Source of the DNA: Megaleporinus macrocephalus | Taxonomy: Eukaryota; Chordata; Actinopteri; Characiformes; Anostomidae | DNA length: 64,000 nt | Assembly (NCBI GenBank): GCA_021613375.1 | Contig: CM038714.1 | Coordinates: 43,535,123 to 43,599,122, forward strand | Direction: 5' to 3' | Shown: one piece after another, positions 24,955-34,740 of the stretch | Position numbering within the stretch: the stretch's first letter is position 1 | How the letters are laid out: every line of letters starts with the position of its first letter | Program-made: the position numbers and the translations under genes | Notes under the pieces: model-generated | Seen by the model: only the letters and a program-made list of their open reading frames with translations | What the model was told of the DNA's origin: nothing | Database searches by the model: none

Positions 24955-25548
24955 AGCCAGAATATGGGTTGGTAGAGTAGTAGAGTGCATTCAGTTTTTG
25001 AGGGGTGGAGACTTTATTTTTAATCTAGCCAGTGAGTGCATGTCTCTTCTTTAGTTTTACTGTGTTCTTCAGCGAGTTTGGGGATAAATCTGAGCATGGA
25101 CCAGACCGAAGACTCCTCAGTTTACCTGTCGGCTCTCCTGTCTATCTGTGTCAACTGCTACACCCTCAATTACATCACTGTGCCATCCAGATGCACCAGC
25201 ATTGAGATAGGATTTGACTGTTTCAGCTCACGCCCACTTTACATAAAGCCTCAGTCATAGACTGCCTAAGTCAGAGACTGCCTCTACCTGTGCAGCCTCT
25301 AAAGCTTTGCTATCCTGATTTCAAACAGAGACTCTTTTCTTTGGTATTTAGTTTATTAAACTGTAAATACTATTTGACCAGAGGAGGATGGGTCTACACT
25401 TGTGAGTCTGGTTCCTCCCAAGGTTTCTTCCTCCAGTCTGAGGGAGGTGTTCTTGCCACTTTTGCCTCTAAAACTCTGTAAATCTGCTTTGAGACAACAT
25501 CGATGTACAAAGCGCTATATAAATAAACTTGACTTGACTTGACTTTAG
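24955..25548 (+). mobile_element. Retroposon 3' region with (GACTT)n tail
   Basis: The stretch ends TCTGCTTTGAGACAACATC, AAGCGCTATATAAATAAAC then TTGACTTGACTTGACTT, a short tandem tail typical of fish non-LTR retroelements. Upstream, TCTGGTTCCTCCCAAGGTTT and TTCTTCCTCCAGTCTGAGGG are familiar from the same remembered family. The 74- and 63-codon frames at 25036-25481 lie inside it and are not host genes. The class (LINE 3' UTR or SINE) is not resolved. Confidence 0.7.
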
Positions 25549-25980
25549 AGGAGGCAGTCATGTTTTAATTTAGAGTTGTAGTTGAACCAAGTAAATTAAG
25601 AAAGTCATGTTTTTTGTAGAAGTGTTTTTTTTTCATGCTTTCATGCAAACTGAATATCAAACCTAAAGCTTTGCTTTATCTTCTTATGCCAAGCATTGTG
25701 ACCGCTGGACAGAAGCTAAGGCGACAAAGTACCATTTATCTTGTTTATTCCTTCCTTCCTCACACGGAGCCATACTACTGTTTCCACAGACTGTTTAAGA
25801 GTAAATGGATTAAACAAGCTGGCCTGTTTACTGTAGGTCACTGAGAACCATGTATGTTCTCAGGGTTAAAGAAATGGTCATTGCCATGCGGCAGGCATTC
25901 AGAAACGCAGCTCCTATACACTGTTGAGAAATGCATCTGAGAGTTTTTAGCACATTCCCAGAAATCTCATAAAAAAAAAG
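25549..25980. other. Unique sequence, nothing recognised
   Basis: No gene or named repeat. A 69-codon frame at 25635-25844 has no recognised domain. Confidence 0.45.
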
Positions 25981-26830
25981 AGTGGGTGCTTGGAAACCAG
26001 CCATTTGTCAGCAATGCCTTTGTTCCTCGAATTGCACTGTGAAGCGCTTGTAATGAAAAACTGCATGGATGAAAACACACGGTCCGAAAAAGTTAAGTTT
26101 GTCTGGCTGTTGTCCAAAAGGTTCCATGTTTACAACGCTGCGGGCAAGGATATATTAAGTCAACGCCGCCGCTTCATCTCTGATTGTGTCAAAATGAGTG
26201 GAAAAGAAAATAAAGAATCTCGGAGGAAAAGGCTGCGACTGCTTGCACACTTCTTTTTCTTTCTGACACCCTGTCAAGTGTGTAAGAGATACTTGGGTGA
26301 CGTCTGATTGTTTACAGATCCATTACTGCTTTGATTGCTGTGCATCTCGGGGCCATTCAGGCAGTTTCTTTCCCTTTCTGCTCGGGTGAATAACAAAAGG
26401 CGGCCTCCTATTTTCCTCCTCTATCCTTCTCCGTGTTGGATCCATACATCATTTTCACTGTGACAGCCGGAGAAGCCGCACAGGCTCGATTCAGAGGATC
26501 AAGTCGTTACCATCTGACGGAGTTTTGGTGTGCGCGTGCGGCGGCGGGGATTTCTACGGGCTATTTTAAGTGGGATGATTTTGACTGAAAAGAATTGTCT
26601 CCAAACACAGCCTACAAAGCTGTCTCTTCTCGGTCCATAGGATGAATCAAGGGCTCATTGTAATATCGTCCCTCTGCCAGTGAGCGGGTGTACCTGTCAG
26701 GGCATTTAAATTACTACACATTTCAGTGGGAGGATTCGAGAGCGCCGGAATAAGCCCAGCTACACACACACCCCTGGAGGACCCCCAGAGGATCACATTT
26801 TCTCACCACAAATTGGAGTGGCACTGAATC
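25981..26830. other. Repeat-poor, GC-richer block; candidate conserved non-coding element
   Basis: This is one of the longest balanced-composition, non-repetitive stretches. It includes a CpG-containing part at 26460-26560 (GTGCGCGTGCGGCGGCGGGG) and a 105-codon frame at 25990-26307. That frame starts on TTG and contains a lysine/arginine-rich KENKESRRKRLRLL segment but no known domain. It may be an enhancer or a promoter/first exon of an unidentified transcript. I favour non-coding because no splice donor context or ATG-initiated long frame is visible. Confidence 0.3.
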
Positions 26831-26868
26831 ATGTGTCTCTGTCTACGTGCATACATACAGGTACATAC

Positions 26869-27744
26869 TAGAGATGGAAGGATTGATCGGCTATGTATCG
26901 GTATCGTACGATTTTGAATCAAAATATGTGAACGGTGATCGGCCGATATTTCTCCAATTTAGCCGATCCCGAGAACTGAACGATGGCGTTAAACAAATGA
27001 GCCTAATTTCTGTATTTCCAGCTAGCGGTTCATCCAGGAAGAGAAACCCTTCCGGCCAGCTCCCTGCAATTCCTATCTAAACCACATAGTCTTTCATTTT
27101 CCACAGACTTTCATTTTCCGTATGTGACAGACTCATCCAAGACGTTTCTAAATTAGTAAAATCAGCGTGTCTCGTTGAGGAACCAAGACAAAGACATTTA
27201 ACACTACTAATCTGATACGACACTGCACACGACTGAATACAGTGAGTATCAGCAAACAGCAGAGCTAGCACGAGCAGCTAGCACAAAACTAGGAACCCAG
27301 AACAGATAATAACCCAGTGCAGACCAGATCTGACCGGTACGAACAGAACAGCAGCAGCAATTCAAGATCTACATTTAATGATTACAGATTGTTGTTTAAA
27401 ATAACTAGAGTCTGCAATTTTGACTGTATTTATTTAATTAGCTTATTTAGTTTTAAATTAAGGGTTTAAATGTAATGATTGCAGTATTGGGGCTATTTGT
27501 TTGATTTACTTTGTTTATTTACTGTTAAATTAGTTTAAAATATCATGCTGTTTCATATGAGTTTGTTAAAAATGGTAATAAACCAGTTTAGACCATGTTT
27601 TATGACTTGCTTGCACTAATAACTACATGTAGCCCTGTCGTGGCGTATACCCCGCCCTTGATCGATATCAGCTATCGGCCGATCGTGCTGAAAGGTGATC
27701 GGCGATCTGAATCGACCTCAAAAACCCTGATCGGTCCATCTCTA
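26869..27744. mobile_element. Non-autonomous hAT transposon, 876 bp, perfect 8-bp target duplication
   Basis: The ends are TAGAGATGGAAGGATTGATC on the left and the reverse complement of GATCGGTCCATCTCTA on the right. Both run into inverted TATCGG and CGGCCGAT-rich subterminal sequence. GTACATAC at 26861-26868 is repeated exactly at 27745-27752, the 8-bp duplication characteristic of hAT transposases. The interior has no transposase motif, so the element relied on an autonomous relative. The perfect flanks suggest a fairly recent insertion. The frames at 26847-27080 and 27077-27271 are incidental. Confidence 0.92.
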
Positions 27745-27752
27745 GTACATAC

Positions 27753-27889
27753 CATTCTCCTCCTAATAGTGCAGCTAAGTGAGACGTTTCTTGCTATAAC
27801 ATAACACAACTTAATAAACATAGAATAACTTAATAAACTTCATGACCTTTTAACAACCCTAACCCTAACCCTAAACCAGTTACAACCAT
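27753..27889. repeat. Short interstitial telomere-like repeat and flank
   Basis: Three CCCTAA units (CCCTAACCCTAACCCTAA) lie at 27857-27874, immediately before the 3' end of a minus-strand SINE. The number is too low for a true telomeric remnant; it may be the SINE tail or a repair insertion. Confidence 0.7.
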
Positions 27890-28197
27890 ACATTACCTTC
27901 CACTTTATCCCACCACTCGGGTCTCGGCAGAGCTGGAGCCAGTCCCAGCGTCATAGGGCGAAGGCTGTGTACACCATGGACAGGCCAGTCCATCGCATGG
28001 CCAACACGCACTCACACCTATGGGCTATTTAAAGTGACAGATCAACCTAACATGTATGTGTTTGGACTGTGGGAGGAAACCCACTCAAGCACGGGGAGAA
28101 CATACACACTCCACACAGAACGACCTGGACCGGAAATCGAACCCGGATCGTCTTGCTATGAGGCGACAGTGCTAACCACTACACCACCATGCCGCCC
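27890..28197 (-). mobile_element. tRNA-headed SINE, near full length
   Basis: On the minus strand it starts GGCGGCATGGTGGTGTAGTGG at 28197, with A box TGGTGTAGTGG and a well-kept B box, GGTTCGATTTCC, near 28140. It continues through CACTTTAAATAGCCCATAGG to a worn 3' end near 27890, where the GGATGG tail is degraded. It is the same family as 9784-10114. The frame at 28034-28216 is incidental. No clear target duplication is visible. Confidence 0.87.
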
Positions 28198-28207
28198 GTA
28201 CAGTAAA

Positions 28208-28919
28208 CAGCCATAACAATACAACACCAGCTCTACTTACCATATTGAAGCACTTTGTAGTTCTACAGTTATAGACTGTAGTCCATCTGTACCTCTGAAT
28301 ACATTGTTCATCCCCTTTCGCCCTGTTCTTTATTGGTGAGGCCCCCCCACAGAGCCACCACAGAGCAAGTACCATTAGGGAGGTATATCATTTTCAGCAG
28401 TGACACTGACATGATGGAGGTGTGTTAGTGTGTGTTACGCTGGTATGAGTGGATCAGGCACAGCAGTGCTGCTGGAGGGTTTACACACCTCATTGTCACT
28501 GCTGGACTGAGAATAGTCCACCAACCAGCGACATCCAGCTAACAGTGTCCTGTGGGGCACAGCATCCTGTGACCACTTATGAAGGACTAAGAATGACCAA
28601 CACAAACTGTGCAGTAGGTGGTGAGCTATAATCTCTGACTTTACATCTACATGGTGGACCCCCAAGGCAGATTAGAGTCTATTAGAGTGGACAGTGAGTG
28701 GACACAGTGTTAAAAACTCATAGCAGTACAACATAGCAGTAATACACCACCACTATGTAAGGTCACTGGAGTGCTTAGAATGACCCACCACCCAAATGAT
28801 ATCTGCTCTGTGGCGGTCCTTTGGGGGTCCTGATCATTGAAGAACCGAGTATTGTAAATGGAGCTGATAAAATGGACAATGTGTGTAGATAGAAGGAGAT
28901 GGTTTTTATGTTATGGCTG
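28208..28919. mobile_element. Foldback-type non-autonomous element (family F), most complete copy
   Basis: Ends are CAGCCATAAC at 28208 and its reverse complement GTTATGGCTG at 28910-28919. Internal arms are also inverted: CCACAGAGCAAGTACCATT and GACACTGACATGATGGAGGT on the left pair with AATGATATCTGCTCTGTGG and the CACCACCACTATG block on the right. Each arm is some 200-250 bp around a short unique centre. There is no coding. Other copies are at 15495, 32950, 53450 and 59585. The transposase class that mobilised it is unknown to me. Confidence 0.8.
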
Positions 28920-29160
28920 ATGGGTGTCCATGAAAGTTCTCTTGTTCTCCTGCAAAGTTGCCCTATTAGAGTTTTTCTTCGAACGGTGACAATATCTCAG
29001 CTGATTGGCTTCATTTGGAATAAGCAATACAACATCGGTCGCTTGCTTGAGTAACAGCCCGATAGAGACTTCAAGCTACAAACAAATCTAGTTAATATGC
29101 TGTTCCCATGACCTTAAACTCAACCCTCACATGAAGGCTGTACATTTGCCTTTTCTACAT
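28920..29160. other. Unique sequence, nothing recognised
   Basis: No gene or repeat seen. Confidence 0.45.
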
Positions 29161-29520
29161 TTATGTATTTATACGTCTCTCATTCTCCGGCGCAGAACCA
29201 CAGTTAATGGATTCCTGCGAGACCAGGGCTGTTCATAAATCAGCAAGTCACGCCGTGGCTCTATTATAAATGGTGTGATCCAGCAAGCCCACACCACTCA
29301 TGAATCTTCAGGGTCAGGGAAGAGCGGGCGATACACAAACGATAGAGACGATGGGGCGATTTGTCAAGAACCTGACCTGCGCTCATCTCCATTTTGGCTG
29401 AGAAAAGCAAATTGAAAATACTGTCGGATCATTGCGGTGACAAAGCCAGCTGTTTCACCTTCGACCAAAAGGCCAAACAGAAGCCTTTAAGACTCTTGGA
29501 TGAAGTACTTTCTGAAGATG
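29161..29520. other. Repeat-poor block; candidate conserved non-coding element
   Basis: Balanced composition with motifs such as CATAAATCAGCAAGTCACG, TATTATAAATGG and CACTCATGAATC, stops in all frames and no repeat similarity noticed. Enhancer-like function is an inference from these properties only. Confidence 0.35.
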
Positions 29521-30254
29521 CTTAAATCAGTGTAGCTTTCAAGGGGAATGGTCTTTAATCCATAAACGTGGGAGCGGCATCACAGTTTGGTGTTGCATTG
29601 TGTTTACTCAATGTTTACACCTACTGGTGACATCAGAAACCCTACTGTGTTGGTGTACAGCTCATCTGTTTATCCACAACTTTTGTTATCTTCTAGGCCT
29701 TTATGAATACTCAGCGATGGTCAGTGATAGCAAAACTGATTCCGTTTGCTGAACAGATCCTTTCAAACTGCTTGTTTCGGTGCATTGAGCTTTTGATTCA
29801 GCCGATTCACTTTCATGCTGAGGGAAGGGATGAAGCTATGGAGCAGACTGGCTCATTAGAATCAAATGTATGCTCCCTACTACTGAGATAGAGCACTGGG
29901 TATTGTGTCAACCATGTGGTAGTGTTGTTTCACCATCAGTCTCCAGCCAGTTCACTAAATGCTATGCACCAAATGAGATAACAAGTCAACCGTTCTGAAT
30001 ACTTCAAAACAGAACGAATCAAAGACAATATACAAAACCACACACACAAGCATAGTTTATGCCATAAAAGTAAACAAAGACTATATTCTGCACTCAGAAG
30101 GCTGACTGGCAACAACCATGCCAACAAGATTCAGAGACAGAGTTAAGTTGAAATATTTTATTTGGGGCTCTTTATAAACATCACAGCATACAACCAATTA
30201 CAAACCTCAATTCCAAAGTTGGGACCAAATAAGAAATGTTGAGCAAACAGTATG
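29521..30254. other. Unique sequence, nothing recognised
   Basis: Short frames at 29703-29891 (+) and 29936-30127 (-) show no domain. Confidence 0.45.
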
Positions 30255-31226
30255 TGTCACGTCTGTCCTATGTCTTGTCTATCTGTTGTTGTTTACATTC
30301 CCTTGTCTGTCTCATGTGCTTGTGTTTACGTTCCTGGTCATGTGCTCCATGTCTCCGCCCCTCACCTGATCAGTATTGTCTTCCTCTTGTTAGCCCCAGG
30401 TGTTTGTCATTAGTTCCTGTGTATATCCCGGTCTGTGTTGGGTGTTTTGTCTTGCTGTGTGTTGTTTCGTGTTTGTAAGAATCTTGCTACCTGTAATTAG
30501 TGATGGCCAGATGAAGCCTCTTGAAGCATTGATGCTTTCCCTCCAAGTGGTTCGGAAAAAGGTTTATTTCTTGAAGCTTCATGTGCAAACGAACCCCCCT
30601 GCTTTTGTCATTTCAACTATTTGTGATGGCCTCTTACAAACATTGTCAGCATGGAAATAGACACAGCCAAGTATATACATAAAACACCTTAATTTACTTT
30701 TCTGTGGTTCATTCATTTGTTCATCTAAACTGTGTTTGATTGTGTGGGTTATGTTAACAGAGCTCTGTTAATTAAAAAAACCTACCAGTATGATTTCACT
30801 CAGTAAATAAATCTAAACGTGATGTTTATATTAAAACTGCTGTGCTTTCAAGAGATGGGACAGTGATGGTGGGGTGACTTGATTCATTTTTTTAAATTAA
30901 GAAACAATAAATCACACCTATACTCGAACCACATCCTGAACCAGACCTGAAGGTTTCAGATGTCATCAGTGACGTCCTAAACAAAGCAAGCCTTGATACG
31001 TGCTTCATAAACACACAAGCTCCGAAGCCTCGGTGTCATTCGCCCATCACTACCTGTTGTTTCATTTTGGTTTTAGGTTCATCTCGTCTTTGCTTTCATT
31101 TGTATCAGTCAGTAAGTCAGTGTTTCTAGTTTCTGGTTAGCGTTTCTTATCTTTATCTTTTGTTAAGTTTGTTAACAAACATATACCGGCTTATGCACTT
31201 GCATCCTGCCTCCTCGTCTCACCAAC
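30255..31226 (+). mobile_element. Solo-LTR-like sequence interrupted by a hAT MITE
   Basis: Begins TGTCACGTCTGTCC and carries the T/G-rich, Cys-frame style of fish Gypsy-type LTRs (CCATGTCTCCGCCCCTCACC, GTTAGCCCCAGGTGTTTGTC). After the MITE it resumes with a TTTGTTAACAAACAT element and ends near GCATCCTGCCTCCTCGTCTC followed by ACCAAC. Without the insert it is about 410 bp. No gag/pol or second LTR is adjacent, hence solo-LTR-like. A related minus-strand fragment is at 50030-50253. The frames at 30236-30660 are incidental. Confidence 0.6.
30498..31052. mobile_element. Non-autonomous hAT MITE, 555 bp, nested in the LTR
   Basis: Left end TAGTGATGGCCAGATGAAGC and right end, reverse-complemented, TAGTGATGGGCGAATGACAC. 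Flanks are CCTGTAAT (30490-30497) and CCTGTTGT (31053-31060), an 8-bp target duplication with two mismatches, consistent with hAT. No transposase coding. The LTR sequence reads through if the MITE and one flank copy are ignored. Confidence 0.88.
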
Positions 31227-31269
31227 CTTTTTAATGTTTTTCTTGTTTGAAACTATTGTTTTTGTAAAT

Positions 31270-31400
31270 ATCTGCTTCAAAGAAGCTTGGAAAAAAAAAA
31301 TCTGGTTCCATTGACTTTTTTGTCCTCTCCTGTGAACTTGCCATTTGGGAAGCTTATTGGAGAGCGATGGTTTGATACCTGCAGCACACAAGTTAGTACT
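31270..31400. repeat. Family Q repeat, short copy
   Basis: CTGGTTCCATTGACTT followed by TTTTGTCCTCTCCTGTGAACTT and TTGGAGAGCGATGG matches 20490-20600, with the ACATTGAAAG part deleted. Confidence 0.65.
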
Positions 31401-32339
31401 ATTTCAGAATAAACAAGTTACAACATTAAACATCTTGCCTTTTCACTGTTTTATTGAAATTGGATTTAGAAATTCCTGTTTTCATTGGCATATCACATAC
31501 AGTACTAACTTTTTCAACTAAGAATTGAGGTTTGTCTAAATATCTAAGCGTTTGTTGGAAACTACAAATATATGTGCTTAAGCCGGAGCCTAAAGGTGAA
31601 CGCTAATGTGTTGGCTCGGCAGACTGTCAATGAAATGACTGGGACATCCTGTCCTTTGTTTCATGCCTTATGTTTCTCTTATGCCAGAGTTCCTTTATAA
31701 GGCCAAAGTGCTCTGTGGCGTCAGCTCTTTGGAGATTTTAATGGAACGTGCCATAAGTGTACTCATTTCGACTAAGAGAGTGAGTTACTTTAAATTCAGT
31801 ATATTCAGAAACCGCTGAGGTTCATGGACAGATAGGCTAGAGGGGAGCTGATAAAATGTAAGGCAACAGATGAGCTACAGAATGTAATTATATATTTTGC
31901 CCTCTAGGCTCATTAACTGGTTTACAATTCTTCTGGCTCAATGAATCTGACTGGGTTTAGAGTAACTGTAACAGGGAGCCTTTAAAAAGACACATGGACA
32001 CAAAGACATACCAAGACATGACAGGTTACAGACCACAGAGAGAATACTCGTCTGGGGACAGCTTGTTACACTTTGGTCCTGGATTACAGTGAAATGTACT
32101 ACTAGGTACGCCCCCAAATTCCTCCAGTCCTGCTCTTTCAGGGTCCATAGTACAACTAATAACACAAACAAAACAAGCTGATGGCATGTCATGATATGCA
32201 CGTTAATATTCTTTATTTTAAGGTTGTAAGATGACGTGGTGTAAATGAAATGCAATCACACGGCATAACATGCATGATTCTAAAAGTCAATGATAATCCA
32301 TGCGTAATGAATCAGACTCGGACATGACATTAACATCCA
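31401..32339. other. Unique sequence, nothing recognised
   Basis: A somewhat GC-richer repeat-poor stretch at 31570-31770 could be a small conserved element. No gene; the 105-codon minus frame at 31938-32255 has no domain. Confidence 0.4.
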
Positions 32340-32520
32340 TATGCAAGGCTTTTGGACACAATTTGAAAATGCCTGCTGGCCTTTATGATGTATGTGGAGA
32401 AACAATGGCACTAATTAACTTTGAAAAAAGTTTGGTTACAATGACTTGCATTGAAAGTAAAATGTGTGTATTTCTTTTCCTGTACAGTTATCATTCTTGA
32501 ATTACAATTCTTTGTCCTGA
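32340..32520. repeat. Family Q repeat, diverged copy
   Basis: TTGGTTACAATGACTTGCAT followed by TGAAAGTAAAATG, then TTTTCCTGTACAGTTATCATT, aligns with the family Q core and its TGTAAAGTTA block. Confidence 0.55.
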
Positions 32521-32756
32521 GTGTCATGTTGATGTAGAGGGTATTGCTATTCCCTCAATGGGTTTGATTTCTTTCAGCACTGTAAATAGCTATTAACCTA
32601 AAAAATGACTTTATGTGGTAAAAATCACTTCATCTAACTTTTGTTTTGACTTTATTTAATTAAAGCAATTTAATAAGTTGAGTAAAACTAGTTTGATTGC
32701 TTGTTACCACATAAAGTATTTTTTTTTTTTAGGTTGAACCAACAAAACTTGTTTCA
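32521..32756. other. AT-rich unique sequence
   Basis: No gene. CACTTCATCTAACTTTTGTTTT and similar sequence has no recognised family. The phrase ATGACTTTATGTGGTAA (32606) and its inverse TTACCACATAAAGTA (32704-32718) form a roughly 14-bp inverted repeat spaced by about 80 bp. Confidence 0.4.
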
Positions 32757-32950
32757 CAGTGTTTGTGTGGAGATTGCATGCTCTCCCTGTGTCTTTGTGA
32801 GTTTCTTCTAGGTGCTCTGGTTTTCTTTCCACAGTCCAAACACATGCAGTCAGGTGAAGTGGCGATACTAAATTGCCCCCCTAGGTGTGAGTGTGTTTAT
32901 GAAATGTGTGTCTGGCCTATGATGCACTGACGGCCCATGGTGTCTCCTGT
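32757..32950 (+). mobile_element. SINE fragment, body only
   Basis: TGTGTGGAGATTGCATGCTC, TTTCCACAGTCCAAACACATG and the CTAGGTGTGAGTG block match the body of the 9784 SINE. The tRNA head and the GGATGG tail are missing. Confidence 0.75.
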
Positions 32951-33190
32951 CAGAGCAATCTCGGCCGTACTTCAACATACTCATTACAAGATCTACCATA
33001 TCGGTTGAGCTGAAAATGGTCCACCACCCACATAATAATAACTGATCAGTGATGACCCAATGGTGGTCCCTTTCCACTGATAGATGGAATAGAGGGGTGC
33101 TTAAAAGCTGTACAGTAAAAGTTCTTAATTGAACCCAACAAAACGTGCCTACATGGTAGGTGTTTCCAATAAAGTAGCCAATCAGAGCAT
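32951..33190. mobile_element. Foldback family F, diverged partial copy
   Basis: AAAATGGTCCACCACCCACATAATAATAACTG and ATGGTGGTCCCTTTCC correspond to the right arm (GATCCACCACC, AATAATACCTG, GTGGTGGTCC). The rest is too worn to align by eye. Confidence 0.45.
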
Positions 33191-33428
33191 GTACAGCGTA
33201 GGAATTGGCAGCTCAGCATAGGTAACTGATCATGAGAACCAACTGACATTCTGATTAAGCATGTGTTAGAAGAAAAAGTGTTCATCAATTAATTTGAGAT
33301 GAGTTAATGTCTGGTAGCAAAGTTGCGTAATGCAGTTTTAAAACATGTGCATCAGTGCTTTCCTCTCCTCTGGCCTGTAAACCACAAGCCGTTCTTTCTT
33401 TTCTTTCTCACTAATCAGGATCCCATCC

Positions 33429-33431
<3 letters not shown>
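33191..33431. other. Unique sequence, nothing recognised
   Basis: No gene or repeat seen. Confidence 0.4.

Positions 33432-33475
<44 letters not shown>
33432..33475 (+). repeat. (AC)n microsatellite
   Basis: An uninterrupted AC run of 44 bp; a Z-DNA-prone sequence type. Confidence 0.97.
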
Positions 33476-33477
<2 letters not shown>

Positions 33478-33715
33478 CCTCCAGCTCTATTTTCCAGGAT
33501 AATGTCCAGATGTATTATTCATCAAAGCATTCTGCCATGATCAATCCACTCCAAGAGGCTACATACAGGGAAGTGTTTTAAATCTCCCCCTGAGATGCTG
33601 AACTTTGTCACATCTAATTACACACGGTGAAGGAAAGCCTCAGCTAGACACGCTCTCCATCTCCCAGCATGTATACAACTCCGCTCATGACGTATGGGAA
33701 AGTTCCCAGCAGGTA
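33476..33715. other. Repeat-poor block; candidate conserved non-coding element
   Basis: Balanced, non-repetitive sequence with ATGTATTATTCATCAAAGC and CACATCTAATTACAC motifs and no open frame. Function is inferred only from composition. Confidence 0.3.
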
Positions 33716-34200
33716 AGCTAAAAATGATATGTTCTGTATTCATTTTTCTTTGAGATCAGCTCTACTGTTAACGTGCTTTGCCCTGTTATGAATGCAGCTG
33801 CGTTATGTGCTTCATATCCATAGTGGCATATGGGGCTGTGCAGGTTTTGCTGGTCACATTTCTTGCCAGCACAAACAAACACATGTTTATGTGAACTATT
33901 TTACATTTATAACTCTTTGAAACAAGATTAGAAATTTCTTCGGAAAGTGCAGACTCCAAACTTTCATGAAGTTACTGTACATAAAATAACCAGAGGTTTC
34001 AATGCAATTGATGTATCAGCTTCTGTGCGTAAAATCAAGCACTATGTTCATGTTTTGGTAGGGAGCCAATAAGAAGACAGCATTTAGAGCCAATGACGGT
34101 ACCTGTAGGGGGAGTTTGAGGTTGACCAGTGAGTGCATGTTAAAACTAGAGAGGGGAAGTTCATGAACGAACTTCGAAGTTGGCTTGAAATTGCTCGTTG
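33716..34200. other. Unique sequence with adjoining palindromes
   Basis: No gene. Near its end GTTCATGAAC (34159-34168) and AACTTCGAAGTT (34170-34181) are two adjacent perfect palindromes. Confidence 0.5.
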
Positions 34201-34740
34201 TTAGTAGTGTGTGTGGTGTGTAGCGTGTGTGTGGTGTCTGTGTTTGGTGAAGGTGTGTTTTGTAATCAGTGTGTGTAGTGTGTGTGATGTGTAGTGTGTG
34301 TGGTGTGTAGTGTATGTTGTATAGTGTGTATGGTGTGTAGGGTGTGTGTGTTGTGTAGGGTGTGTGTGTGTGTGTGTGTGGTGTAAGGTGTGTATGTTGT
34401 GTAGTGTCTATGTTGTGTAGTGTGTGTGGTGTGTAGTGTGTTTTGTGTAGTGCCTATGTTGTGTAGTGTGTAGTGTGTGTGTGTTGTGTAGTGTGTGTGT
34501 GTGTGTGTGTGTTGTATAGGATGTGTATGTTGTGTAGTGTCTATGTTGTGTAGTGTGTGTGGTGTGTAGTGTGTTTTGTGTAGTGTATGCTGTGTAGTGT
34601 CTATGTTGTGTAGTGTGTAGGGTGGTTAGTGTGTTTTGTGTAGTGTATGTTGTGTAGTGTCTATGTTGTGTAGTGTGTGTGTAGTGTGTGTTTAGTGTAT
34701 TGTGTGTGTGTTGTGTAATCTGTGTGGGGTGTAGTCTGTG
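34201..34740 (+). repeat. GT-rich TAGTGTG minisatellite
   Basis: About 540 bp of variant GTGTGTAGTGTGTG, TTGTGTAGTGTCTATG and TGGTGTGTAG units almost free of C on this strand. A roughly 30-bp higher-order unit (TATGTTGTGTAGTGTCTATG and so on) repeats several times in the second half. No coding is possible without frequent TAG stops. Confidence 0.93.

Noticed and set aside
25990..26307. 105-codon frame as a DNA-binding protein
   Set aside because: It begins with TTG, and one basic stretch is not enough to claim a domain; kept only as a candidate block.
27855..27876. Chromosome end or fusion point
   Set aside because: Only three CCCTAA units are present within ordinary interspersed-repeat sequence.
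30236..30660. Cys/Leu-rich frames as a membrane protein
   Set aside because: They lie in an LTR-like sequence and run across the hAT MITE boundary.
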